From CAVPJW01 sp963705525 (GTDB lineage: Bacteria > Acidobacteriota > Vicinamibacteria > Vicinamibacterales > CAVPJW01), in NCBI GenBank assembly GCA_963705525.1, contig CAVPJW010000001.1:124001-188000 (forward strand): a stretch of 64,000 bases of DNA. The letters run 5' to 3'. Under the pieces are notes generated by a model. The model made no database searches, was not told the origin of the DNA, and saw nothing but the letters and a program-made list of their open reading frames with translations. This document shows, piece by piece, positions 26,106 to 35,030 of this stretch (position 1 is its first letter; the number at the start of each line of letters is the position of its first letter). Position numbers and translations under genes: made by a program.

Positions 26106-26962
26106 GCTATGCGGCCGGCATAGACGTCGGATCGACTTACACCAAGGCCGTCATCCTTGGTGTCGACGGCGTGATGGTCGGCCGAAGCCTGACCAAGACG
26201 GGCTTCCGGCTCGGTGAGGCCGCGAGCCGCGCGTTCGATGATGCAGTCGAAGCGGCCGGCCTCGCAGCAGGCGATATCACGTACGTCGTGGCCACGGGGT
26301 ACGGCCGCTTCCAGGTGCCATTTCGCGACGCGCAGGTGACCGACCTGACCGCTGCCGCGCGCGGGACGAGGTTTCTCTATCCGCGGACGCGAACAGTCCT
26401 GGACGTGGGCGGCCAGACGATGAAGGCGAGCCGCGTCGATGAAAAGGGCAAAGTAAAGGTCTTCCGCCTCAACGACAAGTGCGCGGCGGGCACAGGCGCG
26501 TTCCTCGAAAAGACGGCTCGCTACATGGGTTACGGCACCGCCGAGATCGGTCCCCTCGCCGCGACTGCCAGGGAACCGGTTCCGATCTCCGGTGTCTGCG
26601 CCGTTTTCGCGGAATCGGAGGTGATCAACCATCTCTCGCAGGGCGCCTCGCCCGCCGATATCATGCAAGGAGCCATCGTCTCGCTGGTCGATCGCTCGAT
26701 GCAGCTCATGAAGCGCGTCCAGATGGAACCCGAGTTCACGCTTGTCGGCGGCATCCTGCGGTTCACCTCGATGGCCTCGCTCATCTGCGACAAGCTGGGT
26801 GCGAATGTGAACGTCCCACCCGAGGAAATGGCACAGTTCGTCGGCGCCCTCGGCGCGGCGGTTCTGGCCAGGCAGCGGCTTCGTACGCTGTACGAACAGG
26901 GCAGACGACCCGACGGCGTCACAGTCATGTCGAGATGTCCTGATGCGCGTCATCAATCCTGA
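26102..26962 (+). CDS. bzdQ: Benzoyl-CoA reductase ATPase/activator subunit, BzdQ type
   Basis: The 286-residue paralogue of the preceding subunit shows the same ASKHA elements: GIDVGSTYTKAV, LDVGGQTMKAS, LNDKCAAGTGAFLEK, and SGVCAVFAESEVINHL, then LVGGILRFTS. The two genes probably form the heterodimeric ATPase module. The Cys in KCAAGTG and in GVCAVF are the expected cluster ligands. It starts on the stop of bzdP (ATGA), and its last 20 bases overlap the RidA gene. Confidence 0.92.
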   Translation: MSYAAGIDVGSTYTKAVILGVDGVMVGRSLTKTGFRLGEAASRAFDDAVEAAGLAAGDITYVVATGYGRFQVPFRDAQVTDLTAAARGTRFLYPRTRTVLDVGGQTMKASRVDEKGKVKVFRLNDKCAAGTGAFLEKTARYMGYGTAEIGPLAATAREPVPISGVCAVFAESEVINHLSQGASPADIMQGAIVSLVDRSMQLMKRVQMEPEFTLVGGILRFTSMASLICDKLGANVNVPPEEMAQFVGALGAAVLARQRLRTLYEQGRRPDGVTVMSRCPDARHQS

Positions 26963-27332
26963 ATCGCTCGGTCCACCATTGGGTTACAGCCACGGCATTC
27001 TGATGCCTCACGGATCGATGCTGTTCATTGCCGGACAGGTGGCGTGGGATCGGCACGGGCGCATCGTCAGCGATTCGTTCGCACAGCAGTTCGACCAGGC
27101 GCTCGCGAATGTGCTGGCGGTGGTCACCTCGGCAGCAGGGTCGCCATCGTCAGTCGCCAAGCTGACAATCTTCGTGATCGACAAGGACGAATACACCCGG
27201 CAGCTCAAGGAGGTCGGCGCGGCGTATCGCCGCCAGATGGGCAAGCACTTTCCGGCGATGAGTCTCGTCGAGGTGAAGGCGCTTCTCGAGCCGGACGCGC
27301 AGGTCGAGATCGAAGGCTTCGCCGTCATCTGA
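26943..27332 (+). CDS. RidA/YjgF-family protein in the benzoyl-CoA operon
   Basis: The 129-residue protein has the RidA core: PLGYSHGILMPHGSMLFIAGQVAWD, then KLTIFVIDKDEYTRQL and FPAMSLVEVKALLEPDAQVEIEGFAVI. Classic RidA proteins use a conserved Arg at the 'R.CV' site to deaminate enamines; here the corresponding stretch reads SLVEVKALLEPDAQVEIE with no such Arg, so it belongs to another Rid subgroup. Its 20-base overlap with bzdQ ties it to the reductase. A detoxifying or protein-binding role is guesswork. Confidence 0.85.
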   Translation: MRVINPESLGPPLGYSHGILMPHGSMLFIAGQVAWDRHGRIVSDSFAQQFDQALANVLAVVTSAAGSPSSVAKLTIFVIDKDEYTRQLKEVGAAYRRQMGKHFPAMSLVEVKALLEPDAQVEIEGFAVI

Positions 27333-27422
27333 GCGTCGCCGGAGCCGGACGCTTTTGGAACAGAGGAAGTATCTGGCGTGGATGACACGGCTGGGGAGAG
27401 ATTTCTCCTTAGGAGTGCTGTA

Positions 27423-28682
27423 ATGGATACAGACGTTCGCACAAACCCGGGCCTGCTGAAGCTCGACCTCTACTGCAAAGGCATACGGCTGGACGACTCC
27501 TGCTTCATCGAGCAGGACGGCGGCCGTGGCATCATGCGGACGCGAGCCGGACTGGGTAGCGGGCTCGAGGCGATTCTTCCCGGTGGGCTCTGGACGAACA
27601 TCCCCGTTGTCGAGAACTTTGCGACGGAGTCCCCGTACGTGCTCACGAAGACCGGCACGCGGTACACGATCTTCCGCGACAGCGAGCCGATCGCACCGAT
27701 CGTGTTGTCCCCTCGCCCGGGCTGGTATGACCAGCGGACGACGAGCGGCAAGCCGATGAGCCGCATCGGGTCACTCCAGGGGACCTACCTCGGTATCTAT
27801 CCTGCCAAGGTCTGTGACTACTGGCTGGCTGCGCCGAACAAGGAAAACTGCAAATTCTGTTCGGTGGGTCTCAACCTGGGCGTGGATGATGCGGAGACGA
27901 AGTCGGTGGACGAGGTGCTCGAGGTCGTGCATGCCGCGAGGCGCGAATCGGGGATCACGTATGTGGACTTCAACACGGGCCACTACGAGGGCGACACGTA
28001 TCTCGACATCCTCGAGCCGTACATCCGCCGCGTGAAGAAGGAGAGCAGTCTGCTCATCGGAATCCAGACGCCGCCCCACCATGACCTCCGGCGGTACGAT
28101 CGGCTGAAGGAGATCGGCGTCAACCGCGTCTCATTCTGTTTCGAGATTCACGACCCCGAACGCTTCATCGAAGTCTGCCCGGGCAAGCACCGTCAGTACG
28201 GGCTCAAGCGGTACCTGGAGGCGGTCGAGTATTGCGCGTCGCTCGGACGGAAGGGCGGCTTCGAGCCGTGGGTGGCCAACGGCGAGATCATCGCGGGTCT
28301 CGAGAAGCCGGAAGGATCGATCGCCGCCATAGACTGGATCACGAGCGTCGGTGCGATTCCCACGGTGTGCGTCTTCCGGCCGCTCAAGGCGACCGACTAC
28401 GAAGACGTCCCGCCTCCGAAGACCGAGGACCTGATTCCCGTGTTCCGGCGCCTCTACGAGGCGTGCATGGAACACGACCTGCCGATCGGCGTCGCGCCGA
28501 ATATCCACGTCAGCCTCGTGCTTCTCCCGGAGGAATGCCGCTGGTTCAGCGACCATCCGCGCAAGTACTGGCGCAAGGAGCTGAAGCTCCGCGCAATGTC
28601 GCGCGTGTTCCGGTGGGGTTTCGAACGCCAGGTGCGACGAGCGCTCGAAGCCCGCCGGGCGGAGCATCACGCGGCCGCGTGA
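27423..28682 (+). CDS. Radical SAM-like protein with unusual CX11CX2C cysteine spacing
   Basis: About 419 residues from an ATG preceded by TAGGAG at 7 bases. The cysteines C131, C143 and C146 (CDYW...ENCKFC) resemble the radical SAM [4Fe-4S] triad, but the spacing is CX11CX2C instead of CX3CX2C. The downstream features fit a radical SAM TIM barrel: TYVDFNTGHYEG (glycine-rich strand 2), LLIGIQTPPHH, NRVSFCFEIHDPERF, and GEIIAGLEKPEGSI, like the GE/GIP strand. It follows bcr/bzd genes and RidA on the same strand. Function unknown; accessory factor for the ring reduction or an independent modification enzyme are both possible. Confidence 0.75.
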   Translation: MDTDVRTNPGLLKLDLYCKGIRLDDSCFIEQDGGRGIMRTRAGLGSGLEAILPGGLWTNIPVVENFATESPYVLTKTGTRYTIFRDSEPIAPIVLSPRPGWYDQRTTSGKPMSRIGSLQGTYLGIYPAKVCDYWLAAPNKENCKFCSVGLNLGVDDAETKSVDEVLEVVHAARRESGITYVDFNTGHYEGDTYLDILEPYIRRVKKESSLLIGIQTPPHHDLRRYDRLKEIGVNRVSFCFEIHDPERFIEVCPGKHRQYGLKRYLEAVEYCASLGRKGGFEPWVANGEIIAGLEKPEGSIAAIDWITSVGAIPTVCVFRPLKATDYEDVPPPKTEDLIPVFRRLYEACMEHDLPIGVAPNIHVSLVLLPEECRWFSDHPRKYWRKELKLRAMSRVFRWGFERQVRRALEARRAEHHAAA

Positions 28683-28811
28683 TCGAGGCTCACGAACCTC
28701 GCGTGCTGACGCCTTCCAGGTATAGTTCCTCTTCGTCTGCCGTTCGTTGTCGGGGAGATAGTCAATTGACGGCGGCCTTGCGATGTCGCCGTTCACTGCT
28801 ACCATAAGGGG

Positions 28812-29219
28812 ATGGCACTCGACGAACGCAACCTTTTCAACGACAAGCCAGAAACCCGACAGGGCCGGTATCAGTGTCCAAAGTGCCGACGAACCGGCGA
28901 CTACTCCGTTCGGTGGGTACGGCGCTCCAAGAAGGACAGGCCGCCGCCCGGAGCCGACGACAATGACCGCGCCAAGTTCGCGAAGCTGCGCGACTACCTG
29001 CTCCGGCTCGACGACGAGGTCACGTGCAAGACCTGCGGCAAGAAATTCGAGATCCCATCGCAGCAGTCCCTTCTGTTCGTCGACCAGCTCGCGGGTCTCC
29101 CCAACGACGAAGACCTTGAACGGGAGATTGCCGCTCAGTCGGGAAAGTCGGATTCCGCACCTGAGAGCAAGCCGGCGTTGCCCCCGCGGTTCACGCGGAA
29201 ATCAAGCGGCTGGAAGTAG
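28812..29219 (+). CDS. Hypothetical protein with a zinc-ribbon-like pair of CxxC motifs
   Basis: A 135-residue soluble protein with CPKC (about residues 22-25) and CKTC (about 72-75) separated by a charged linker containing SVRWVRRSKKDRP, consistent with one zinc ribbon. The C-terminus is low-complexity (SGKSDSAPESKPALPPRF). I do not recognise the family. The ATG is preceded directly by AAGGGG, an unusually close spacing, so the start could differ. It is convergent with the kinase gene. Confidence 0.55.
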   Translation: MALDERNLFNDKPETRQGRYQCPKCRRTGDYSVRWVRRSKKDRPPPGADDNDRAKFAKLRDYLLRLDDEVTCKTCGKKFEIPSQQSLLFVDQLAGLPNDEDLEREIAAQSGKSDSAPESKPALPPRFTRKSSGWK

Positions 29220-29323
29220 CCACATTCGTCGGTCGTCAGGCCAGAGCGGTTGGTCCGCTGACGAGCCAGGCGCTTGGGTTCTGCGTCGGCTTCGGAAAGT
29301 TCGCCGGATCACGCGAAGACACG

Positions 29324-31705
29324 TCACTGCGGAAGGCGCAACTTCTCGAGGAGAGCGGCATAGCGCGGATCGGTCTCGAGATGCTTCAGGTGCGGGTCGC
29401 CCTTTATCTGTGACATCCCGCTGTCGCGCTGGGCATAGGCGCGCTCCAGCCACTCGAAGGCCCGGTCTCCCTCGCCCCGGAAGGCATACACCTCGGCAAT
29501 CTGGTAAGCGGCTGTGTCGTGGTAGTTCTTGACGAGATCCACGAGCGTCGCATCGGCTTCGTTCTTGCGACTCAGGGCGTGATAGAGCATCGAAAAGCCG
29601 AAGCGCCGCCAGAGGTCTCGCTTCTCTTGTTCCATTTCGGCAAGCGCCTTCTCCGGTTGTGATTGTGCCAGGTAGACCAGGGCCAGATCCTGATGCGCTC
29701 CCGGGTACTCCGGATTCAGTTCCAGGACTTTCTGGAACGCCGTCACCGCGTCGTCGAGGCGGCCGAGGAAATAGTTGTAGCGCGCGAGGCGGTAATGCAC
29801 GGTGACGTTGAGTGGGTCCGACGTCGCCGCACGACGGGTCAGTTCGCGCGCTTCTTCCAGGCGGCCCAGCGCGCTGGCAATCCTTGCCGCATCCAGGATC
29901 ACGGCCGGGTTGCCTGGCTCGAGCTGCAACGCTCGACGTGACGACGCGTCCGCTCCCGTCCAATCCCAGTCGTACGCTCGTTGAATGACCGCCAGCGCCG
30001 CGTGAGCTTCGCCAAGATTCGGATCGAGGGCCAGGGCTCGCTGCACGGCCTGGCGCGCCTTCTCGAATCCTTCCGCAACCGGCGAGTACCCCTCGGACGC
30101 GTAGCTGACGCTGGCGAGCGACAAGCCGGTCCACGCCGGTGCGTAGGCGGGGTCGAGCGTTACCGCGTCTCCGAAATACCGAAGCGCTTTTTCCAGGCTC
30201 TCCTTGGTGTTGAGCTCGAGAAAATACCTTCCCTGCAGGTAGGCGTTGTAGGCGGGCGCCTTCGTGCTCCGCGCGGCCACTGTTGGCGGCTTGGCACCGA
30301 GAAGGGTCACGTTCAGCGCTTCCGCGACCGACCGGGCGATGTCGGCCTGGATGCCGAAGATGTCGTCCATCTCCCGGTCGTACGATTCTGACCAGACGTT
30401 GAAGCCGTCTGTGGCATTGACCAGCTGCGCGGTGATCCTCACGCGGTTGCCAGATTTCCGAACGCTGCCTTCGAGCAGTGTGATCACATTCAGCTTCTTG
30501 CCGATCTCCAGTGGATCTTCCTGCTTGTTCCTGAACTGGAATGAAGACGTCCGTCCGGCCACCCGCAAACGCGGGTTGTTGGCCAGCGCGTTGAGCAGTT
30601 CCTCGGTCAGCCCGTCAGCAAAGTACTGCTGGTCGTGCTCGGCGCTCAGGTCGACCAATGGCAGGACGGCGATCGACTGGAGGGAGGATCCGGTCGCCGG
30701 CCCTTTCGTTCCGCGGGCCATCCACAATCCCGCGCCCACCGCGAGCGCCAGAACGATCGCGCCGACACCGGCCCAGAGTCCCCGCCGCCAACGCCGGGCT
30801 GGCGTCGCAGCCACCGCGCGACTTCCGCTCGAGAAGTGGCCGAGCGTCGAGTCTCGCTGCAACCGCTGCAGATCCGCCCGCATGTCGGCCGCGCTCTGGT
30901 AGCGCATGGTCCGATCCTTCTCGAGCGCTTTCAGCGTGACCTGCTCGAGCAGTTGGGGAATCTCGGGATTCGACTGGCTCGGCGGGATCGGATCCTCTCT
31001 CAAGATCGCGGCGAGAAGATCCGCTGTACTCCCTCCCTGAAACGGCAACCGTCCGGTTGCCATCTCGTAGAGCACCACGCCCAGCGAGAAGAGATCGCTT
31101 CTCGCATCGACCGGCTCACCGCGGGCCTGTTCTGGCGACATGTACGCCGCGGTGCCGATGGTCGCACCGATGGCAGTGAGATGCTCCCCGGCGATCGTCT
31201 CGGCGTCGGGTGTCACGCCGGCGGCACTCTCGCCCGTCGTCACCTTCGCGAGCCCGAAGTCGAGAATCTTCGCTTCGCCGCGCTCCGTGATGAAGAGGTT
31301 CGCTGGCTTGAGATCGCGGTGGACGATGCCCGCGCGGTGGGCTGCATTGAGCGCATCCGCGATCTGCTCGCCGAGGGAGGTGATCTTCTCGATCGAGAGC
31401 GTCTTCCCCTCGATCGCATACTTGACCGTCTGCCCCTGCAAGCGCTCCATCACGAGGAAGGGCTTACCGTCGTACACGCCGATGTCATAGACCGTGCAGA
31501 TGTGCGGATGATTCAGCGCCGACGCCGCGCGCGCCTCGCGCTTGAAGCGTTCGAGCGCATCGGCGCTCCGTCCGGCTTTTTCAGGGAGGAACTTGATGGC
31601 CACGCGGCGCCCGAGCTCGGTGTCTTCCGCCTCGTACACCACACCCATCCCACCGCCACCGAGCTTGGACAGGATCGTGTAGCGTGAGACGGTGCGCCCG
31701 ATCAT
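29324..31705 (-). CDS. Membrane Ser/Thr protein kinase with TolB-like and TPR regions
   Basis: The 793-residue protein has a PknB-type kinase domain with P-loop GGGGMGVVYEA, catalytic HRDLKPANLF, DFGLAK and an APE-like SPEQARG. One membrane helix (about residues 309-330) follows. Outside lies a TolB/FlgO-like segment (SIAVLPLVDLSAEHDQQYFADGLTEELLNALA) and about six TPR-like repeats to the end. This layout is widespread in Acidobacteriota. It probably reads an extracytoplasmic signal through the TPRs; substrates are unknown. It is monocistronic. Confidence 0.92.
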   Translation of the reverse strand: MIGRTVSRYTILSKLGGGGMGVVYEAEDTELGRRVAIKFLPEKAGRSADALERFKREARAASALNHPHICTVYDIGVYDGKPFLVMERLQGQTVKYAIEGKTLSIEKITSLGEQIADALNAAHRAGIVHRDLKPANLFITERGEAKILDFGLAKVTTGESAAGVTPDAETIAGEHLTAIGATIGTAAYMSPEQARGEPVDARSDLFSLGVVLYEMATGRLPFQGGSTADLLAAILREDPIPPSQSNPEIPQLLEQVTLKALEKDRTMRYQSAADMRADLQRLQRDSTLGHFSSGSRAVAATPARRWRRGLWAGVGAIVLALAVGAGLWMARGTKGPATGSSLQSIAVLPLVDLSAEHDQQYFADGLTEELLNALANNPRLRVAGRTSSFQFRNKQEDPLEIGKKLNVITLLEGSVRKSGNRVRITAQLVNATDGFNVWSESYDREMDDIFGIQADIARSVAEALNVTLLGAKPPTVAARSTKAPAYNAYLQGRYFLELNTKESLEKALRYFGDAVTLDPAYAPAWTGLSLASVSYASEGYSPVAEGFEKARQAVQRALALDPNLGEAHAALAVIQRAYDWDWTGADASSRRALQLEPGNPAVILDAARIASALGRLEEARELTRRAATSDPLNVTVHYRLARYNYFLGRLDDAVTAFQKVLELNPEYPGAHQDLALVYLAQSQPEKALAEMEQEKRDLWRRFGFSMLYHALSRKNEADATLVDLVKNYHDTAAYQIAEVYAFRGEGDRAFEWLERAYAQRDSGMSQIKGDPHLKHLETDPRYAALLEKLRLPQ

Positions 31706-31992
31706 GGCCGCGCCACTGCGATGTGAGTGCCGGCCGATACAAGCATCATGTCTGGGGATGTGAGTGAGCGCTCATTCTAGCGGATCGCCTCTGGAACCTT
31801 TCGGATCGACGGTTCCGGGGTTTCCCTCACGCGAGGGCGAGCTGGCTACGTCCGAAGCCAAACTGTGGGCGCGCGTAAGCTGCCGATCAGGGACACGCGT
31901 CAGCCCGACATGCAGGCCAGTGTGGCGAAGCGACCTGGCCAGATCGCCTTCGGAGTATCGCCCCGGAACCTCGGAACCCGTACAATGCTCGC

Positions 31993-33819
31993 GTGTCCCT
32001 TCCTGATGTCCTCGCGCAGTACTGGGGTTACACGACGTTTCGACCGCTGCAGCGCGAAGCGATGGACGCCATCCTCGCCGGCCGCGACTCCCTCGTCGTG
32101 CTGCCGACCGGCGGCGGGAAGTCGCTCTGCTTTCAGGCACCGGCTCTGGTCCGCCCGGGCCTCGCGCTGATTGTGTCGCCGCTCATCTCGCTCATGAAGG
32201 ATCAGGTGGACACGCTCGTCGCCAACGGTGTCCCGGCCGCCTGCTATAACAGCTCCCTCACTATGGACGAGAAGGCCGACGTCGCCTCTGGCATGCGGCA
32301 GGGCCGATATCGGCTCCTGTATGTGTCGCCCGAACGCCTGGTCGGCGACGGCAGCGATCGCTTCCTCGATCTGCTGTCGTCGTGCAACATCGGCTTCGTC
32401 GCCGTCGATGAGGCGCACTGCATCAGCCAATGGGGACACGACTTCAGGCCGGAATACCGGCAGCTCGGCAAACTCCGCGCGGCCCTGTCCGGCGTCAGCC
32501 TTCATGCCTACACGGCCACGGCGACTGCGCGCGTCCGGCGCGATATCGCGACTCAGCTCGGGTTGCGGGATCCAGTCGAGCTCGTCGGATCGTTCGATCG
32601 GCCGAATCTCGTGTATCGCGTGCTGGCTCGCGCCAGCCTGAAACGTCAAATCCTCGATGTGCTGGCTCGCCATCCAGGGGACGCCGGAATCATCTACTGC
32701 ATCTCGCGTCGCGAGGTGGACGCGCTGACCGCCTGGCTGACTGGCGCCGGCGTTCGTGCCGTGCCATACCATGCCGGCCTCCAGGACGAGGAACGCAGCC
32801 GCAACCAGGACGCCTTCCTCAGCGAGCGGGCCGATATCGTGGTGGCGACGGTCGCCTTCGGCATGGGGATCGATCGATCGGATGTGCGCTTCGTCGTGCA
32901 TGTGGGCGCTCCGCGTTCGCTCGAGCACTACCAGCAGGAATCCGGGCGGGCTGGCCGTGATGGACTCGATGCCGAGTGTGTCCTGATCTATTCGACCGCC
33001 GATTTCCTGAAATGGCGGCTGATGCTCGAGCGAAGCGGCGAGCTGACCGACGCAACGCGGAGCACGCTTCGGGATATGGAGCGGTACGCGGCGAGCGTCG
33101 GCTGTCGACATCGACACCTGGTGGAGTATTTCGGGGAATCATACGCACGCACGAGCTGCGCCGCGTGCGACTACTGTCTCGAGGAACTCGAGCCGGTCTC
33201 GGAGCCGGTCGTGATCGCCCGCAAGATCCTGTCGTCGGTCGCGCGGGTGGAGCAGCGGTTTGGCGCCGCGCATGTCACCAATGTTCTACGTGGTCAAGCC
33301 AGCGACCAGGTGCGAGCGAGAGGGCACGACAAGCTCAGCACATTCGGCCTGCTGTCGGATGCGTCGGCATCCGAGGTGCGCGGGTACATCGAGCAGCTGA
33401 CGGCGAATGGGCTGCTTCACCAGGCTGGCGACGAGTTCCCAGTGCTGGTCCTGACGCAGGCCGGTTTGACATTGTTGAAGGATCCGGCGAGCCAGCCAGG
33501 CTTATCGCTCGCGCGTCAGCGGCGACCCGAGAAGGGTCGCGTCCCGAAGCGCTCGCGCGTGGAGGCCGAATCGTGGCAGGGCGTCGATCGCGCACTGTTC
33601 GAGCGCCTTCGCGCGGTGCGCCTCGCGATCGCCCGGGCGCGCGGCGTGCCGCCCTACGTCATCTTTCACGACACGAGTCTGCGCGAGATGGCCCGGCTCA
33701 GGCCGGCATCGATGGCAGCGCTTCGAGCCGTCTACGGCGTCGGCGTGCGCAAGGCAGACGATCTTGGCGGACAATTCCTCGACGCCATTCGTGCGTTCAG
33801 TTCAGAATCGGCCCCCTGA
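31993..33819 (+). CDS. recQ: ATP-dependent DNA helicase RecQ (GTG start)
   Basis: A 608-residue SF2 helicase: motif 0 FRPLQREAM, motif I PTGGGKSLCF, motif II VDEAHCISQWGHDFRPEY with the RecQ aromatic loop, motif V/VI GMGIDRSDVRFVVH and QESGRAGRDG. The zinc domain follows (CRHRHLVEYFGE...CAACDYC), then a winged helix and a C-terminal HRDC domain (FERLRAVRLAIARARGVPPYVIFHD). The frame begins with GTG; no in-frame ATG lies near. Used in recombination and fork repair. Confidence 0.95.
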   Translation: MSLPDVLAQYWGYTTFRPLQREAMDAILAGRDSLVVLPTGGGKSLCFQAPALVRPGLALIVSPLISLMKDQVDTLVANGVPAACYNSSLTMDEKADVASGMRQGRYRLLYVSPERLVGDGSDRFLDLLSSCNIGFVAVDEAHCISQWGHDFRPEYRQLGKLRAALSGVSLHAYTATATARVRRDIATQLGLRDPVELVGSFDRPNLVYRVLARASLKRQILDVLARHPGDAGIIYCISRREVDALTAWLTGAGVRAVPYHAGLQDEERSRNQDAFLSERADIVVATVAFGMGIDRSDVRFVVHVGAPRSLEHYQQESGRAGRDGLDAECVLIYSTADFLKWRLMLERSGELTDATRSTLRDMERYAASVGCRHRHLVEYFGESYARTSCAACDYCLEELEPVSEPVVIARKILSSVARVEQRFGAAHVTNVLRGQASDQVRARGHDKLSTFGLLSDASASEVRGYIEQLTANGLLHQAGDEFPVLVLTQAGLTLLKDPASQPGLSLARQRRPEKGRVPKRSRVEAESWQGVDRALFERLRAVRLAIARARGVPPYVIFHDTSLREMARLRPASMAALRAVYGVGVRKADDLGGQFLDAIRAFSSESAP

Positions 33820-33959
33820 CGCAGACGGGTTCGAGGTAGACACAGTGGGAGCTCGCGCGCCGCGCGCGCAAGGCTCAATGGCAACACGAACTGGTTGGAT
33901 GAAGAGATGACTATGTGTAGTCGTCGACAGCCTCGTGGCGTCTCTCGGGAGTCAGCAGA

Positions 33960-35009
33960 ATGAACGCCATTACCCTGGAGCCGCACAAGCCGGAGTCCGC
34001 ACGCCTTGAAGATATCCCCGAGCCCGATGCGCGCGGCGGCTCGGTCCTCGTGGAAGCCATCGCAGTAGGGGTGTGCGGAACCGACGTTGAGATTGTCGGG
34101 GGCAACTACGGATGGGCCCCGCAGGGCAAGACCCGGCTCGTGCTCGGGCACGAATCTCTCGGCCGGGTGCTGGACCCGGGCCCGCATGGCTCCCTTCAGG
34201 CGGGTGATCTCGTCGTCGGCATCGTCCGGCGTCCCGACCCGGTGCCGTGCCCCAACTGCGCCGTGGGTGAATGGGACATGTGCCGCAACGGGCAGTACAC
34301 CGAGTGCGGCATCAAAGAGATCGACGGTTTCATGTCCGAGCGCTGGCGGATCGAGCCCGAGTACGCCATCAAGGTTGATCGATCACTCGGCTTGCTGGGT
34401 GTGTTGCTCGAGCCAACCACGATCGTGACGAAGGCGTGGGAGCAGGTGATTTCGGTCGGCCAGCGGGCCTTCTGGGAGCCGCAAAGCGTGCTCGTCACTG
34501 GCGCCGGGCCGATAGGGCTCCTTGCGGCGCTCGTCGCAAAGCTGCATGGACTCGATGTCCACGTTCTCGATCGGATCGAAACGGGGAGCAAGCCGAACCT
34601 CGTCCGCGCCCTCGGCGCGACCTACCACTGCGGTACCGTCGCGAGCGTTGGACTTTCGCCGGACGTGATCATCGAATGCACGGGCGTCGGGCAGGTCATC
34701 GCAGACGCGATCCAGGCAATCGCGCCCGGGGGGGTCGTGTGTCTCACGGGCGTTGGCAGCGGCGGGCGTACCGTCGGGCTGACGACGGCCGACGTGGCGT
34801 CCAACGTCGTGCTGCGCAACAACGTCGTGGTTGGCAGCGTCAACGCCAACAAGCGGCATTGGTACAAGGCGACGCAGGTGTTGGCCCGCGCAGACCACTC
34901 GTGGCTGGCCGGCCTCATCACACGGCGCGAGTCGCCGTCCGATTTCATGCGCGCCCTGAGGCGGCAGACCGACGACATCAAGGTCGTCGTTCAGTTTGCG
35001 GAAGTCTAG
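33960..35009 (+). CDS. Glucose 1-dehydrogenase-like zinc MDR oxidoreductase
   Basis: This 349-residue medium-chain dehydrogenase resembles archaeal-type glucose dehydrogenase. It has catalytic VCGTD and LGHESLG, a zinc lobe CPNCAVGEWDMC, a C-terminal half starting SVLVTGAGPIGLLAALVA (nucleotide fold), and the terminal SVNANKRHW segment characteristic of that branch. The normal MDR 'GHE' Zn ligand is present. GGGAG lies 9 bases before the ATG. Sugar specificity is inferred from overall resemblance only. Confidence 0.8.
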   Translation: MNAITLEPHKPESARLEDIPEPDARGGSVLVEAIAVGVCGTDVEIVGGNYGWAPQGKTRLVLGHESLGRVLDPGPHGSLQAGDLVVGIVRRPDPVPCPNCAVGEWDMCRNGQYTECGIKEIDGFMSERWRIEPEYAIKVDRSLGLLGVLLEPTTIVTKAWEQVISVGQRAFWEPQSVLVTGAGPIGLLAALVAKLHGLDVHVLDRIETGSKPNLVRALGATYHCGTVASVGLSPDVIIECTGVGQVIADAIQAIAPGGVVCLTGVGSGGRTVGLTTADVASNVVLRNNVVVGSVNANKRHWYKATQVLARADHSWLAGLITRRESPSDFMRALRRQTDDIKVVVQFAEV

Positions 35010-35030
35010 AGGTGTGCCGATAACTGCAGT

